In this document: positions 6,410-6,763 of the stretch, piece after piece
Layout: each line of letters starts with the position of its first letter
Numbering within the stretch: position 1 is the first letter of the stretch
Assembly (NCBI GenBank): GCA_027064845.1
Contig: JAMOPC010000465.1
Location: 1 to 6,763, forward strand
DNA length: 6,763 nt
DNA from: Desulfurococcales archaeon
Lineage (GTDB): Archaea > Thermoproteota > Thermoprotei_A > Sulfolobales > Desulfurococcaceae
Reading direction: 5' to 3'
Notes under the pieces: generated by a model
The model's database searches: none
The model's input: the letters and a program-made list of their open reading frames with translations, nothing else
What the model was told of the DNA's origin: nothing
Translations under genes and position numbers: made by a program

Positions 6410-6633
6410 TTCTCCCTACACCACTGAGTAAGTTTCCTAAGAACATGTATGATCACAGGCTCTATCGGGTCTGAGAATGCAATATTGTTGTAGAGATTCA
6501 TAGTATCCTCGAAACCATCGAGTATCTTGAGCCAAATCCTCTTCTCATCTTCTGGCAACCTCTCGACGAGCTTCTTGATCCTAGAGTATTCTCTTATCAA
6601 AGCCATTCTGTGAGAAGGCGTTGTTCTACCCAT
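6406..6633 (-). CDS. 75-residue protein coupled to the polymerase gene, family not recognised
   Basis: I do not recognise this family. The protein is predicted almost entirely helical: a basic start (MGRTTPSHRMALIREYSR), a charged helix with KKLVERLPEDEKR, a central helix LKILDGFEDTMNLYNN, and a C-terminal helix ending in LTQWCREK. No membrane segment or catalytic motif is visible. The start is firm: a TGA lies in frame at 6642-6640 just upstream, and a perfect GGGTGAT binding site is at 6639-6645. The start lies 37 bp inside the preceding gene, and the stop overlaps the polymerase ATG by 4 bp, so the three are almost certainly one operon with translational coupling. Inferred: a small partner or subunit of the polymerase, or a regulator of the module. 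Its small size and helical character would suit a protein-protein adaptor. Confidence 0.75.
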   Translation of the reverse strand: MGRTTPSHRMALIREYSRIKKLVERLPEDEKRIWLKILDGFEDTMNLYNNIAFSDPIEPVIIHVLRKLTQWCREK

Positions 6634-6763
6634 ACAGTATCACCCGTTCCGAGAACGAGTTTCTTATACGGAAAACTCCTCCTAAACCCGATCCTTTTGA
6701 ACGGATGCTTAACTATCTCCACGTAGCACCACTTATCATCCTTAGGCTCAACCCTTAGGATCA
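6597..6763 (-). CDS. C-terminal part of an unrecognised protein, first visible gene of the polymerase operon
   Basis: A minus-strand frame enters from the right edge and ends at TGA 6599-6597, giving 54 residues. The sequence is basic with aromatic residues (KDDKWCYVEIVKHPFKRIG, then FRRSFPYKKLVLGTGDTVWVEQRLLTEWL) and looks like a beta-rich domain. That it is real coding sequence is supported by crenarchaeal codon use without internal stops and by the binding site of the next gene being embedded in its 3' end, a usual sign of operon packing. I cannot name the family from the C-terminus alone. The basic strand pattern would fit a nucleic-acid-binding domain, which is only a guess from its place next to a polymerase. 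The operon promoter lies outside the window. Confidence 0.65.
   Translation of the reverse strand, partial: ILRVEPKDDKWCYVEIVKHPFKRIGFRRSFPYKKLVLGTGDTVWVEQRLLTEWL
6639..6645 (-). promoter_or_regulatory. Ribosome binding site of the 75-residue gene
   Basis: The minus strand reads GGGTGAT five bases before the ATG at 6633. It lies inside the coding sequence of the preceding gene, and its TGA closes the frame of the 75-residue gene upstream, so the start cannot be further out except by a rare arrangement. Confidence 0.7.

Overview
The window looks like chromosomal DNA of a hyperthermophilic crenarchaeon, probably a member of the Desulfurococcales similar to Staphylothermus. This is inferred from the low GC content, the heavy use of AGA/AGG and ATA codons, GGTGA-type ribosome binding sites, TATA-box-like sequences with short leaders, oligo-T ends instead of hairpin terminators, and the protein families present. 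The genus is an inference from style; no marker gene such as rRNA is present.

Layout, left to right. Positions 1-307 hold the 5' part of an unrecognised minus-strand gene that runs off the left edge, its possibly decayed upstream frame, and the promoter of the next gene. At 317-2125 (+) lies a secreted protein of the peptide N-glycosidase A (PNGase A) type, which should remove N-glycans from glycoproteins outside the cell. Convergent to it at 2150-2878 (-) is a HAD-superfamily hydrolase. A 270-bp AT-rich spacer follows with no intact gene. At 3149-4030 (-) is a DUF89 metal-dependent phosphatase carrying an N-terminal CxxC. A divergent regulatory spacer with a tandem AT-rich repeat separates it from a small unrecognised basic protein at 4233-4433 (+).

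The right third is a tight minus-strand operon. An unrecognised gene, of which only the C-terminus is in the window, overlaps by 37 bp a 75-residue unrecognised protein, whose stop overlaps the start of a divergent family B DNA polymerase by 4 bp (ATGA). The polymerase has lost the exonuclease residues and the first Asp of motif C, but keeps the motif A Asp, the second motif C Asp and the motif B Lys. It resembles the archaeal PolB2 (Dpo2) group.

The operon is the most interesting part: a diverged polymerase translationally coupled to two unrecognised proteins suggests a small replication or repair module. The other genes look like independent housekeeping or accessory transcription units with no evident shared pathway. 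I saw no CRISPR array, insertion sequence, rRNA or intact tRNA.
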